Below, piece by piece: positions 25,234-34,265 of a stretch of DNA of 64,000 bases; the first letter of the stretch is position 1, and each line of letters begins with the position of its first letter. Where the stretch lies: the NCBI GenBank assembly GCA_937958045.1, contig CALFXL010000066.1, forward strand, positions 1 to 64,000, given 5' to 3'. A model generated the notes under the pieces. The model did not search any database and had not been told where the DNA came from. It saw only the letters and a list, made by a program, of their open reading frames with translations. This DNA comes from an uncultured Opitutaceae bacterium (GTDB lineage: Bacteria; Verrucomicrobiota; Verrucomicrobiia; Opitutales; Opitutaceae). Position numbers and translations under genes: made by a program.

Positions 25234-27333
25234 ATGACGCTTCGCCTTTTCCGGACATTGCTCGCGGTGCTGAGCATCGCCGTTCTCCCCGCCGTCCACG
25301 CCGAGCCCGCCCCGCTCGCTTCCTTGCAAGCCCAGGCGGACAAGTTCCGCATCGATCTCTCGCCGCCCGCTTACGAACGCACGCCCGACGAACTCCGCGC
25401 CACGACCGAGGCGACGTTGCGCGAAGCCGATGCCTCGCTCGATCTCATCGCCAAACGCGATCCGTCCGAAATCACCTTCGACAACACCATCGCCGAGCTC
25501 GACCGCATCATCTCCCGTGTGCGCGATGTGTCGGCACGCATCGGTCTGCTGCAGGAAGCGCATCCCGAAAAAGCCGTGCGCGACACCGCGAGCGAGATGG
25601 GCGTCAAAATTTCCTCGTGGGCCATCACCATGGAGTATCGCGAGGATCTCTACCGCGCCGTCCAAACCTTCGCCGAGACCAAGCCCGCGCTCACCGGTCA
25701 GGATCGTCTGCTCTTGGACGAAATTCTTCGCGACTATCGCCGCGCCGGCCTCGATCTGCCCGCCGAAAAACGCGCGCACGTCGAACAACTGCGCAAGGGG
25801 CTCACGCAGCTCACCACCGATTTTTCCAACAACATCAATCAAGCGCGCGGTCCGCTCGACCTGACCGCCGAGGAGCTCAAGGGCGTGCCCGAGAGTTTTC
25901 TCGAAAGCCCCGGCGTGCGTCAGGAAGACGGCCGCTTTCGCGTGATGCTTAATGTCACCTGGCATTGGCAGGCCTTGATGGAAAACGCCGAAAACGAAGA
26001 GGTCCGCCGTCGCGCCTACTTCATCCGTCACACGCTCGCGCGCGAACCCAACACGCCGCTTCTCGCCCGTATCGTCGCGCTGCGCACGGAACTCGCCCTC
26101 GCTCTTGGTTATCCCACGTGGGCCGACTACCAGCTCGAACCGCGGATGGCCAAAACCGCCGCCGCCGCGCTCCGTTTCGAGGAAGACCTCGTCAAAGCTC
26201 TTCAGAAAAAATTCGACGCCGAAGTCGCGGTCCTGCGCGAGCTCAAGGCCGCGCACACCCACAATCCCGACGCCACGCTCGAGCCATGGGACGTCAATTT
26301 CTACACCGAGAAACTCAAGCGCGAGCGCTACGCCGTCGATGCCGAGCAGCTCCGCGTGTTTTTCCCCTATCAGCAGACGCTCAGCGGCATGTTCCGCATC
26401 TACGAAAAAATCTTCGGCCTCACCTTCATCGAAGTGCAGCCGCCGCAAGTCTGGGCCGACGGCGTGCAACTGTTCGCCGTCACCGATCGCACTTCCGGCG
26501 AACCGCTCGGGCTGTTCTACCTCGATATGTTTCCGCGCGACGGAAAATATAATCACTTCGCGTGCTTCACCATCGCCGGTAGCGCCACGCGCGAAGACGG
26601 CACGCGCACGCTGCCGATCGCATCGCTCGTCTGCAATTTCCCGCCGCCTTCCGCCGATCGGCCGTCGTTATTGCAACACGACGATGTCGAGACGCTCTTC
26701 CACGAATTCGGGCACGTCATGCACATGATGCTCAGCCGCTCGAAGCATGGCCGCCACTACGCCTTCGGCGTGCCGCAGGATTTCGTCGAAGCTCCGTCGC
26801 AGATGCTCGAAAACTGGGTGTGGGACAAAACCGTGCTCGATACGTTTGCCGCCGACTATCGCGATCCGTCCAAGAAAGTGCCGGCCGAGATCATCGAAGC
26901 GCTCAAGCGCGCGCGCACCGCGACTTCCGGCATGTTCTATCGCCGCCAGCTTTCGTTCGGTCTGCTCGATCTCACGCTGCACACGCAGACCAAACCCAAT
27001 CCCGAACTCGACGTGATCGGACTCACCAACTCCGTACTCGCGCGTGTCTCGGTCGCGCCGCCCGAAGACACTTCGTTCGCCACTTACTTCGGCCATCTCA
27101 TGGGGTATGACGCGGCGTATTATGGTTATCTGTGGTCGCTCGCGATCGCGCAGGACATGGTCAGCGTGTTCGAGTCTTCGCCGGACAAACTTCTCGACGA
27201 AAAAATCGGCCGTCGTCTGCGCGATGAGATCTACGGCGTCGGCGCTTCGCGCGATGTCACCGAGTCCGTCGAAAAATTCCTCGGCCGTCCGCAATCCATC
27301 CAGCCCTTCCTCGAATTCCTCGGCGTCGAATAA
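25234..27333 (+). CDS. M3-family metallopeptidase (oligopeptidase), exported
   Basis: A 699-residue zinc peptidase with a signal peptide (MTLRLFRTLLAVLSIAVLPAVHAE). The zinc motif HEFGH is at residues 490-494 in VETLFHEFGHVMHMML, followed by DFVEAPSQMLENWVWD with the third ligand Glu, as in thimet-type oligopeptidases. Most bacterial M3 enzymes are cytosolic; the signal peptide suggests this one degrades peptides in the periplasm. A GTG at 25228 two codons earlier is also possible. Divergent from the Na/Pi transporter. Confidence 0.9.
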   Translation: MTLRLFRTLLAVLSIAVLPAVHAEPAPLASLQAQADKFRIDLSPPAYERTPDELRATTEATLREADASLDLIAKRDPSEITFDNTIAELDRIISRVRDVSARIGLLQEAHPEKAVRDTASEMGVKISSWAITMEYREDLYRAVQTFAETKPALTGQDRLLLDEILRDYRRAGLDLPAEKRAHVEQLRKGLTQLTTDFSNNINQARGPLDLTAEELKGVPESFLESPGVRQEDGRFRVMLNVTWHWQALMENAENEEVRRRAYFIRHTLAREPNTPLLARIVALRTELALALGYPTWADYQLEPRMAKTAAAALRFEEDLVKALQKKFDAEVAVLRELKAAHTHNPDATLEPWDVNFYTEKLKRERYAVDAEQLRVFFPYQQTLSGMFRIYEKIFGLTFIEVQPPQVWADGVQLFAVTDRTSGEPLGLFYLDMFPRDGKYNHFACFTIAGSATREDGTRTLPIASLVCNFPPPSADRPSLLQHDDVETLFHEFGHVMHMMLSRSKHGRHYAFGVPQDFVEAPSQMLENWVWDKTVLDTFAADYRDPSKKVPAEIIEALKRARTATSGMFYRRQLSFGLLDLTLHTQTKPNPELDVIGLTNSVLARVSVAPPEDTSFATYFGHLMGYDAAYYGYLWSLAIAQDMVSVFESSPDKLLDEKIGRRLRDEIYGVGASRDVTESVEKFLGRPQSIQPFLEFLGVE

Positions 27334-27430
27334 GCGACGACCCGACGCGTCCCCACCGCGCGTTCGCGTCTTCTCGCGCATCGTCTTTCTCCAAGATTGC
27401 GATGCGCCAACGCCGACCCATCTTTTCGCC

Positions 27431-27952
27431 ATGCTCGCCAATCTCGTCATGACCGTGATCGGCCCCGATCGCCCGGGCCTTGTTGAATCCCTCGCTTCGC
27501 GTGTCGCCCGTCATGGCGGCAACTGGCTTGAGAGCCGCATGTGCCGACTCGGCGGTCAATTCGCCGGCATCGCCCGCGCCGAGTTGCCTTCGGAAAAAAT
27601 CGATGCCCTCACCGAAGCTCTGCGCGCACTCGAAGCCGATGGCCTGCGCATCCATCTGCAGGTGGAAAACGCCGACCGTCCCGCCGTCGCCGGCACGCTG
27701 GCGACCTTGTCGCTCGTGGGACAGGATCGGCCCGGCATCCTTTCGCACATTTCCGCGATCCTCGCCACGCATCGCGTGAACGTCGAAGAACTCGCCTCCG
27801 AGCGCATCAACGCGCCGATGGATGGCAGCGTGTTGTTTCAGGCGGAGATCACCGTGCTGCTTCCGTCGGGCGTCGATCCAGCCGCTCTGCGCACCGACCT
27901 CGAAAAAATCGCCGCGGACCTCATGGTCGACGTGCAGTTGCAGGCGCGCTGA
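27431..27952 (+). CDS. Double ACT-domain protein (GcvR-like)
   Basis: A 173-residue cytosolic protein with two ACT domains: residues 1-80 (ANLVMTVIGPDRPGLVESLA, GGNWLESRMCRLGGQFAG) and residues 90-170 (LSLVGQDRPGILSHISAILA, VNVEELASER). This is the arrangement of the glycine cleavage repressor GcvR and relatives, which bind amino acids and modulate partner proteins. No DNA-binding domain is present. No gcv gene is nearby, so the partner is unknown. Separated from the M3 gene by about 100 bases. Confidence 0.88.
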   Translation: MLANLVMTVIGPDRPGLVESLASRVARHGGNWLESRMCRLGGQFAGIARAELPSEKIDALTEALRALEADGLRIHLQVENADRPAVAGTLATLSLVGQDRPGILSHISAILATHRVNVEELASERINAPMDGSVLFQAEITVLLPSGVDPAALRTDLEKIAADLMVDVQLQAR

Positions 27953-27968
27953 GCGCGCCGCACGCCGT

Positions 27969-28283
27969 TCAGGCGACGGACGTGGATTTTGTGTGTATCC
28001 AGAAACGGGATACTACCAAATGATCGCGCTTCAGATCGTAGCCGAACTCGGTGTCGATCACCTGCCAGTTGGTTGACGGCGGCGCTTCTTCCGGCCCGGT
28101 GGACGCCAAAGCGCGCAATCGTCTCCACTCACGGACAGCGAGTAGGCGCGCCGAGGTGAAAGCGTCCTCGATCGAGCGATACACGCCGCAAGTCTGGCTC
28201 TTCTGCATCGGCTTGCCCTCCGAGGAAGGCACGAGCGTGAAATGCAGAACCGCATAGTCTTCGGGGGTGAAGGTGGCGCTCAT
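27969..28283 (-). CDS. Small conserved-looking hypothetical protein
   Basis: A 104-residue protein with FTPEDYAVLHFTLVP, SQTCGVYRSIEDAFTSARLLAVREWRRLRA and WQVIDTEFGYDLKRDHLVVSRFWIH. I recognise no family. It has balanced composition and ends 16 bases from the convergent ACT gene. Near its 3' end it contains a perfect 19-bp palindrome (27995-28013). The gene is likely real because no other frame in this stretch is better, but function is open. Confidence 0.55.
   Translation of the reverse strand: MSATFTPEDYAVLHFTLVPSSEGKPMQKSQTCGVYRSIEDAFTSARLLAVREWRRLRALASTGPEEAPPSTNWQVIDTEFGYDLKRDHLVVSRFWIHTKSTSVA
27995..28013. repeat. 19-bp dispersed palindrome, perfect copy
   Basis: GTATCC-AGAAACG-GGATAC within the small hypothetical gene, read there as VSRFWIH on the minus strand, a different frame from the glcD copy. 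Confidence 0.7.
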
Positions 28284-28350
28284 GCGCGTTACCGTAGCGC
28301 AACGCGTGCCAGTCTTCCAGCGGGAATAGGTAGAACACCCTGCCGGGGTT

Positions 28351-29100
28351 TCACCTACAACGCGCCCACAGCTCCCACATTAGGATCGCTGCTGCCACGG
28401 AAACATTGAGCGATTCCACGCGTTCGCTGCCGGGAATCGTGACGAGTTGCGTGCACGTTTTCGCCACCTCCGGCGACATGCCGTGCTCTTCATTTCCCAA
28501 CACGATCGCGACCGCACGCCGCTCCGCCGTCATCACTTTGGAAACACGCACCAACGGCTGCGCTCCCCGCACGGCCGTGCCGATCACTTCGTAGCCGGCT
28601 TCCGTCAGTTCGCGGCAAAACGCCGGCAACGACTTCACCGTCCACACGTCCAATTGATCGAGTCCGCCTTCCGCCACGCGATGCGCCGCTTCGCCCGGCA
28701 ACGCCTGCTGCGGATGCGCCGGCACGATCATGTCGCGCACGCCAAAAAACGCCGCGGTGCGCGCGATCGCGCCGAGATTGTGCGCATTGCCCACGCGATC
28801 GAGCAGCACGAGCGGCGCTTTCTCGCGCGCCCAGCGCGCCATCTCCTCCGGACGCGGCGAACGCAGCGCCTTCGCGTCCACAATCGCCACGACGCCGCCG
28901 TGGTGAATCGTGCCCGCGATCTTCTCCAGTTCGCGCGGTTCCACCTGGCGATACACACGACGCGAGTTCGCGAGCGCCTTGCACAGCGCGCCGAGCTTTC
29001 GCCCGGTTTGCGCGTCGAAAAACAAACGTTTGATCGATCCCGGCTCGCGCTCGAAACGCGCCTTCACCGCCGCAAGTCCGCAGATGGGCGTTTCTTTCAT
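28351..29100 (-). CDS. SPOUT-family RNA 2'-O-methyltransferase (TrmH/RlmB-like)
   Basis: A 249-residue protein. An N-terminal substrate-binding part (ICGLAAVKARFEREPGSIKRLFF) precedes the SpoU methylase domain with its three motifs: VLLDRVGNAHNLGAIARTAAFFG, AIVLGNEEHGMS and IPGSERVESLNVSVAAAILMWE. It methylates a ribose in rRNA or tRNA. The ATG at 29100 overlaps the stop codon of the upstream RlmM-like gene by ATGA, so the two are translated together. Confidence 0.9.
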   Translation of the reverse strand: MKETPICGLAAVKARFEREPGSIKRLFFDAQTGRKLGALCKALANSRRVYRQVEPRELEKIAGTIHHGGVVAIVDAKALRSPRPEEMARWAREKAPLVLLDRVGNAHNLGAIARTAAFFGVRDMIVPAHPQQALPGEAAHRVAEGGLDQLDVWTVKSLPAFCRELTEAGYEVIGTAVRGAQPLVRVSKVMTAERRAVAIVLGNEEHGMSPEVAKTCTQLVTIPGSERVESLNVSVAAAILMWELWARCR

Positions 29101-30104
29101 GACGTCACCTCGCCGACCAAGGTGAACTCCTCGCGGTCGTGATACAGATGACGCACGCGAAGATTCTTTGTATTCGAAATCAGGATACTCGAGGGCGCGG
29201 TGATTTCGCGCAGCAGGGCCACCGGATCCACGCGGCCGAACTTCAGGATCACCACAAACCGCCGGCACCAGCCGTGTTGAATCCACGGCTCGATCAGATT
29301 GCGCATCACGTGATGCGGCTCCTCGACGAGATCGCAAAACAACCAGTCGAAACGTTGTCCCTGCGCCGGTTCGAAACGAAAAGCGTCTTCACGACGATGC
29401 TCGATCAAGGGATGTCCGAGCGCCCCGCCTTTGAGCGGACCGTTGTCCACCGCGACCACGCGCGCGCCGCGCTTGGCCGCGCTGTAGCTCCAGCCGCCCG
29501 GCGCCGCGCCGAGATCGGCCACCGTTTCGTCGGTCTGAGGTTCGCGACCGAGCACCACGTAGGCTTCCTCGACTTTCAGATACGAACGCGACGGCGCGAG
29601 TTCGTCGTCCGCCATGCGACGCTGTCCGCCGCTGAGTTGTGTGCGCGCCACAAACGCGCGTTTGAAGTCCGCAAAAAACACATACAACCCGCGCGTCGTT
29701 CCCACGCCTTTCGGCGTTTCGTCCACCGCGAGTTTGGCCACGCGTCCCATCTTTTTGCGCAGCAATTCGACAAACGCTTTCTCCACGCCGCTCGTGCGAC
29801 GACCGAGTCCGTCCAGTCCGCCCGCCGCTTCGAACACCAGCGGCCAGTTTCCGTCAAAACGCTCGGTGCGCGCAGACTCGAAAAACAGCTCCGCGATTTT
29901 TCCCGCGAGCGCATTCACCGAATCGCCCGCGATCTCCACCGCATCGAGCAGCACCGCGTGCGCAAAACACAGTTCGGGCAGCTCGCGTCCTTCCGGGACC
30001 TCGCAACGCAGCCAGCCCTCGCCCAGCTCCGCCGCGGCAAAGCCATGCCCGCGGAGCTCTTTCTCCAACAGCAATTCAAAGCCGGACTGACACCGAAAAA
30101 TCAT
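29097..30104 (-). CDS. RlmM-like 23S rRNA ribose methyltransferase
   Basis: A 335-residue protein. The N-terminal THUMP-like part begins MIFRCQSGFELLLEKELRGHGF; the Rossmann methyltransferase part has the SAM motif ETVADLGAAPGGWSYSAAKRG, then VVAVDNGPLKGG, FDWLFCDLVEEP and VVILKFGR, giving the Lys-Asp-Lys-Glu arrangement of RrmJ/RlmM enzymes. It likely methylates the ribose of a 23S rRNA cytidine. Start at 30104 fits the domain; 30158 is an in-frame alternative. Operon with the TrmH-like gene. A 19-bp palindrome lies at 29170-29188. Confidence 0.85.
   Translation of the reverse strand: MIFRCQSGFELLLEKELRGHGFAAAELGEGWLRCEVPEGRELPELCFAHAVLLDAVEIAGDSVNALAGKIAELFFESARTERFDGNWPLVFEAAGGLDGLGRRTSGVEKAFVELLRKKMGRVAKLAVDETPKGVGTTRGLYVFFADFKRAFVARTQLSGGQRRMADDELAPSRSYLKVEEAYVVLGREPQTDETVADLGAAPGGWSYSAAKRGARVVAVDNGPLKGGALGHPLIEHRREDAFRFEPAQGQRFDWLFCDLVEEPHHVMRNLIEPWIQHGWCRRFVVILKFGRVDPVALLREITAPSSILISNTKNLRVRHLYHDREEFTLVGEVTS
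29170..29188. repeat. 19-bp dispersed palindrome in the RlmM-like gene
   Basis: GTATTC-GAAATCA-GGATAC, with one wobble pair, in the C-terminal coding region. Confidence 0.55.
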
Positions 30105-30270
30105 CCCGCCATACCGCCCGCGCTCCCTCGCCCACTCAAGCCCCAACCCGCCGGCCATCTCGGAAAAGTGTCACGCAAAGCGCATCGAGCGCCCTTCGTA
30201 CCATGCTCGCTTTCACGACCTCTGGCGTTGCCAAGCGCCGCGGGCGCGCCTTCATGAACTCCATGCCGTG

Positions 30271-30298
30271 CGCGCGGTCTGATGGCGGCGCGCGTTTT
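30271..30298 (+). promoter_or_regulatory. Leader hairpin with TTTT before the BON gene
   Basis: CGCGCG at 30271-30276 pairs with 30289-30294 and is followed by TTTTG. It ends 14 bases before the ATG at 30313. The gene upstream is on the other strand, so this hairpin does not terminate a neighbouring plus-strand gene; it must belong to the BON leader or to a longer transcript. Confidence 0.4.
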
Positions 30299-30312
30299 GT
30301 CCCGCTCTTCTT

Positions 30313-30816
30313 ATGAAACTCTTCGTTTTCCTCCTCGGTATCGTCGTCGGCGCCGGCGGCTATCATTACTATCACAAGCCCGAATGCGATGCTGCGCGCG
30401 ACACGGCCGCTTCCGGCACGGCAACCGCGAATCCCGCGGCGGAACGTTCGTTCACCGAAAAAGCCCGCAACGGCGCCCTCGCCGCGAAAGAAGCCATTTC
30501 GCAAAAACTGGTGGACTGGAATCTCACCCCCGCCGAGATCAACCGTGAGCTCGAAGAAACCGGACGCGTGGTGCGTCAAAAGACCGCCAACGCCGGCCAA
30601 TCGCTCTCCAACGCACGCATCGCCGCCGTGATTAAAGGCAAATACGCGCTCGACGACGAACTCTCCGCCCGCGCCATCACCGTCGATGTCGATGCAGGCC
30701 GCGTCACGTTACGCGGCAGCGCGAAGTCGTCCGAAGCGATCGCCCGCGCAATCGCCCTCGCGTTGGAAACGAACGACGTCACCGCGGTCGATTCGCAGCT
30801 CACCGTCGCCCCTTGA
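30313..30816 (+). CDS. BON-domain protein, membrane anchored
   Basis: A 167-residue protein. Residues 1-22 form a hydrophobic signal or anchor (MKLFVFLLGIVVGAGGYHYY). After a helical spacer (KARNGALAAKEAISQKL) comes a BON domain at about 100-165: NARIAAVIKGKYALDDELSARAITVDVDAGRVTLRGS and AIALALETNDVTAVDSQL. BON domains bind phospholipids in the cell envelope. It is followed five bases later by the DUF1653 gene, with which it is probably cotranscribed. Confidence 0.85.
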   Translation: MKLFVFLLGIVVGAGGYHYYHKPECDAARDTAASGTATANPAAERSFTEKARNGALAAKEAISQKLVDWNLTPAEINRELEETGRVVRQKTANAGQSLSNARIAAVIKGKYALDDELSARAITVDVDAGRVTLRGSAKSSEAIARAIALALETNDVTAVDSQLTVAP

Positions 30817-30820
30817 TCGC

Positions 30821-31048
30821 ATGCCCTCGCCCGCCGCGCCGGTTCCCGGTCGCTATCGTCATTATAAAGGCCGCGAGTATCAGGTAGTTGGCACCGCGCG
30901 GCATTCCGAAACCGAAGAATCGCTGGTCGTTTATCGTCAGCTTTACGGCGACGGCGCGCTCTGGGCGCGACCGCTTGCGATGTTCACCGAAGAGATCGAA
31001 GTAAACGGACAAAAACAGCCGCGCTTCGAATTCATATCCAAGGAATAA
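30821..31048 (+). CDS. DUF1653 domain protein
   Basis: A 75-residue protein consisting almost entirely of a DUF1653 domain: PGRYRHYKGREYQVVGTARHSETEE, VVYRQLYGDGALWARPLAMF and FEFI. Function unknown; widespread in bacteria. The ATG at 30821 lies four bases past the BON stop. Confidence 0.87.
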   Translation: MPSPAAPVPGRYRHYKGREYQVVGTARHSETEESLVVYRQLYGDGALWARPLAMFTEEIEVNGQKQPRFEFISKE

Positions 31049-31198
31049 CATTTGCCCGCGCGACCACACTCACGGTCGTTCGTCTTTCGTTTTCCCCAAC
31101 TAACATCTTCGAAACTGCGGCGCTTCAGGACACCCCGTTCGTGCCGATGAAAGACAATTCAGGCGGACCTGCATCTGCAGCGATCCGTTTGGTTCTCA

Positions 31199-31819
31199 AT
31201 GTCTCTCTCGGCTCGCTCAAAAAAACTCTTTCTGACCATCGGTGTCGTCGTCTGGCTCGGCGCAGTGGTCTGGGGCTTAAATTTGCTGAACGAATACGGG
31301 TTTTTGCCCGCATCTTCGGGCGCCGCCACTGATCGCTGGCCCGTCGATGCCGGCATGTGGCGCGCGGAGGGTATTCCGACGTTGGTGGTCGCGCTCCATC
31401 CCGAGTGCACTTGCTCGCGTGCGTCGTTGTCGGAACTCGACACGATCCTCTTGGAAACCACGCCCAATCTGCGCGCGGTGGTGATTTTTTTAGACGACGA
31501 TTCTGAACATCCCGCGGGTGCGAGTCCGTTGTTTAAGACCGCGCAAAAAATGCCCGGCGTCACGCTTGTGCGCGATCGCGATGGCAGCGAACTCAAAAAG
31601 TTCGGCTTCGAAACATCGGGCGATACGCGTCTGTACCGCGCCGATGGCACGTTGATCTTCCGGGGCGGCATCACGTTGTCGCGCGGACATGCCGGTCCCA
31701 ATCCTGGACGCGACGCTGTGATTCATGCCGTACGCGACCCGCAAACCGTACCGGCCTTTCCTGTTCAAAAAACACCCGTCTTTGGCTGTACCTTGTTTGC
31801 GCCTCCCACGAACTCATGA
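31199..31819 (+). CDS. RedB-like thioredoxin-fold protein
   Basis: A 206-residue protein with an N-terminal membrane anchor (residues 10-29) and a thioredoxin-like domain. The cysteine motif is CTC (Cys70, Cys72) in TLVVALHPECTCSRASLSEL, then VVIFLDDD, TLVRDRDGSELKKFGFETSG and TRLYRADGTLIFRGGITLSRGH. The combination resembles proteins annotated RedB. It is probably periplasmic and redox-active. The stop overlaps the ATG of the hybrid kinase gene (ATGA), a strong hint that the two work together. Confidence 0.72.
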   Translation: MSLSARSKKLFLTIGVVVWLGAVVWGLNLLNEYGFLPASSGAATDRWPVDAGMWRAEGIPTLVVALHPECTCSRASLSELDTILLETTPNLRAVVIFLDDDSEHPAGASPLFKTAQKMPGVTLVRDRDGSELKKFGFETSGDTRLYRADGTLIFRGGITLSRGHAGPNPGRDAVIHAVRDPQTVPAFPVQKTPVFGCTLFAPPTNS

Positions 31820-34209
31820 GTTACGCAGGCACAGAGCTCGAACAGCGCACGAAGGAACGCGCCATTTTCCTCGAAACCGATCTGCTGAAGCGCTTCTGGA
31901 GTCAGACCGATCGCGCCTTCGCGATCTTGCTGCTCGTGCAATGGATCGCCGGCATCGGCCTCGCCTTCTGGTACACGCCCCAAACCTGGATCGGTCGCCA
32001 AAGCGACATCCATATCCACATCTGGGCCTCGATCGTACTCGGCGGTCTCATCGCCCTGCCCGCTTCGGCGCTCGGTTTCTGGCGCCCAGGTCTCGCGAGC
32101 ACCCGTCACTGCATCGCCATCGCGCAAATGCTCGCATCGGCCTTGCTCGTCCACCTCACGGGCGGCCGCATCGAAACGCATTTCCACATCTTCGGCTCGC
32201 TCGCGTTTCTCGCGTTCTATCGCGATTGGCGCGTGCTCATCACCGCCTCGACCGTCGTCGTCGCCGACCACCTGCTGCGCAACTTTTATTGGCCGCAATC
32301 GATCTACGGCAGCCAGATCGCGCATTCGTGGCGCTGGCTCGAGCACACCGGCTGGGTCATCTTTGAAGACATCTTTCTCATCTACACCTGCCGGCGTTCG
32401 CGGGCGCTGATCTCCGAGTACGGCATCAAACACGCCGAATCCGAGATCGCCAACGAACGCATCGAACAGGCCGTCATCGCCCGCACACGCGACCTTGAGG
32501 AAACCAACATCCGGCTAGAGGCCAATATCGAGGAGCGACTCCGCGTCGAAAAAGAACTCAAATCCGCCAAGGAAGCCGCCGACGCCGCCAGCCAGGCCAA
32601 GTCCGAATTCCTCGCCAATATGTCCCACGAAATCCGCACGCCGATGAACGGCGTCATGGGCATGACGAGCCTCCTCCTCGACACACCGCTCTCGCCTCAA
32701 CAACGCGGTTTCACCGAGACCATTCGCCAAAGCTGCGATTCGCTGCTCACCGTCATCAACGACATTCTCGATTTTTCCAAAATCGAATCCGGCAAACTCG
32801 AGCTCGAGGAACAGCCGTTCGACCTGCGTAGTTGTATTGAGGATACACTCGACCTCTTCAGTCAAAAGGCCGCCGAGAAACGCATCGATCTCGCGTATCT
32901 CATCCAGGACAACACGCCGCTTCACGTCGTCGGCGACGCGTCGCGTCTGCGTCAGATCCTGGTCAACTTGATCGGCAACGGCATCAAGTTCACCGACCAA
33001 GGCTCGGTGCTCACGCGCGTGAGTTCGAAACTGATCGGCCCCGCCGCGGAGCGCTCGAGCGTGCCGCCCGAGGCTTGGCACGAGCTGCAATTCGAGGTGC
33101 GCGACACCGGCGTCGGCATCGCCGCCGATCGTTTCGATCGTTTGTTTAAACATTTCAGCCAGGTCGATGCGTCGATGTCGCGTCGCTTCGGCGGGACCGG
33201 TCTTGGGCTCGCGATCGCAAAAAATCTCGTCGAGATCATGGGCGGTCGCATCTGGGTAGAAAGCACCCTGGGCCACGGTTCGTGTTTCTTCTTCACGATC
33301 CGTGTTCGCGCCGGCGAAAAACCCACGCCGCCGCCCGAGCTTCCGCTGCTCAAAGGTCGTCACCTGCTCATCGTGGACGATGGCGAAATCAACCGCCGCA
33401 TTCTTCAAGTGCAGGCGCTGCGCTGGGGCATGCAGCCGTACGAAGTTTCCTCCGGTCCCGCCGCGCTCGACTGGCTCGAATCCGACCGCCCCGTCGATGT
33501 CGCGATCCTCGACATGCAGATGCCGGGGCTCGATGGACTCGCGCTCGCGGAACGCATTCACACGATCCCGCGTCACAAAAATCTGCCGCTCATCTTGCTC
33601 AGCTCCGCCGCGCAGATGCACGATCGCGACGATCCGCGCTGGCTCCATTTTGCCGCACGTTTCAACAAGCCGGTCAAATTCGTGCCGCTTCGCGACGCCT
33701 TGCTCACGGCGCTCGGCCACACCACACAAGCCGTCTCTCAGGGCCCGCGCAGCCAGCGCCTGCCGCAACTCGCCGAGCAATTCCCTCTTCGCGTGCTCCT
33801 CGCCGAGGACAATCTCGTGAATCAAAAGGTCGCCGTTCGTTTCCTCGAGATCATGGGATATCGTTGCGACATCGCCGCCAACGGCATCGAAGCGCTCGAG
33901 AGTCTCGCGCGCCAACCCTACGATGTCGTGTTGATGGATGTGCAAATGCCTGAGATGGATGGTTACGCAGCCACGCGTGAGATCCACGCTCGTTTCCGCC
34001 GCGATCGCCGTCCGCAAATCGTTGCGCTCACCGCCCACGCCAGCGTACAGGATCGCGAGGAATGTCTTCGCAATGGCATGGACGACTATCTCACCAAGCC
34101 GCTCGTTCCCGCTGTATTGGCGCAGAAACTACGCGACGCCGCCGCCCGTCTCGGCATCAACGCCAAAAACCACCAACCCGCGTCCGCCGAAGCTTACTCC
34201 GCGAGCTGA
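31816..34209 (+). CDS. Hybrid histidine kinase with His-rich membrane sensor and two receiver domains
   Basis: A 797-residue protein. Five or so membrane helices (residues 35-200) carry conserved-looking histidines, IHIHIWASI and RIETHFHIFGSLAFLAFYRDWRVL. A coiled coil (205-260) leads to HisKA with His271 in NMSHEIRTPMNG, a HATPase domain (GDASRLRQILVNLIGNGIKF, DTGVGIA, GTGLGLAI), receiver 1 with Asp566 and receiver 2 with Asp708 in VVLMDVQMPEMDGY. Receiver 1 lacks the usual second acidic pair (LLIVDDGEINRR is close but present). No Hpt domain is seen. Translationally coupled to the RedB-like gene. It precedes a glycan cluster and could regulate it. Confidence 0.92.
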   Translation: MSYAGTELEQRTKERAIFLETDLLKRFWSQTDRAFAILLLVQWIAGIGLAFWYTPQTWIGRQSDIHIHIWASIVLGGLIALPASALGFWRPGLASTRHCIAIAQMLASALLVHLTGGRIETHFHIFGSLAFLAFYRDWRVLITASTVVVADHLLRNFYWPQSIYGSQIAHSWRWLEHTGWVIFEDIFLIYTCRRSRALISEYGIKHAESEIANERIEQAVIARTRDLEETNIRLEANIEERLRVEKELKSAKEAADAASQAKSEFLANMSHEIRTPMNGVMGMTSLLLDTPLSPQQRGFTETIRQSCDSLLTVINDILDFSKIESGKLELEEQPFDLRSCIEDTLDLFSQKAAEKRIDLAYLIQDNTPLHVVGDASRLRQILVNLIGNGIKFTDQGSVLTRVSSKLIGPAAERSSVPPEAWHELQFEVRDTGVGIAADRFDRLFKHFSQVDASMSRRFGGTGLGLAIAKNLVEIMGGRIWVESTLGHGSCFFFTIRVRAGEKPTPPPELPLLKGRHLLIVDDGEINRRILQVQALRWGMQPYEVSSGPAALDWLESDRPVDVAILDMQMPGLDGLALAERIHTIPRHKNLPLILLSSAAQMHDRDDPRWLHFAARFNKPVKFVPLRDALLTALGHTTQAVSQGPRSQRLPQLAEQFPLRVLLAEDNLVNQKVAVRFLEIMGYRCDIAANGIEALESLARQPYDVVLMDVQMPEMDGYAATREIHARFRRDRRPQIVALTAHASVQDREECLRNGMDDYLTKPLVPAVLAQKLRDAAARLGINAKNHQPASAEAYSAS

Positions 34210-34265
34210 CGTTCTCTCGCGCGCTTGCGCCGCCGCGATGGCTTTGTTTCAGAAAGCCGTCGCCC

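Noticed and set aside
31049..31198. Search for an RNA gene in the gap before redB
   Set aside because: No tRNA-like cloverleaf or stable hairpin with conserved features was seen.
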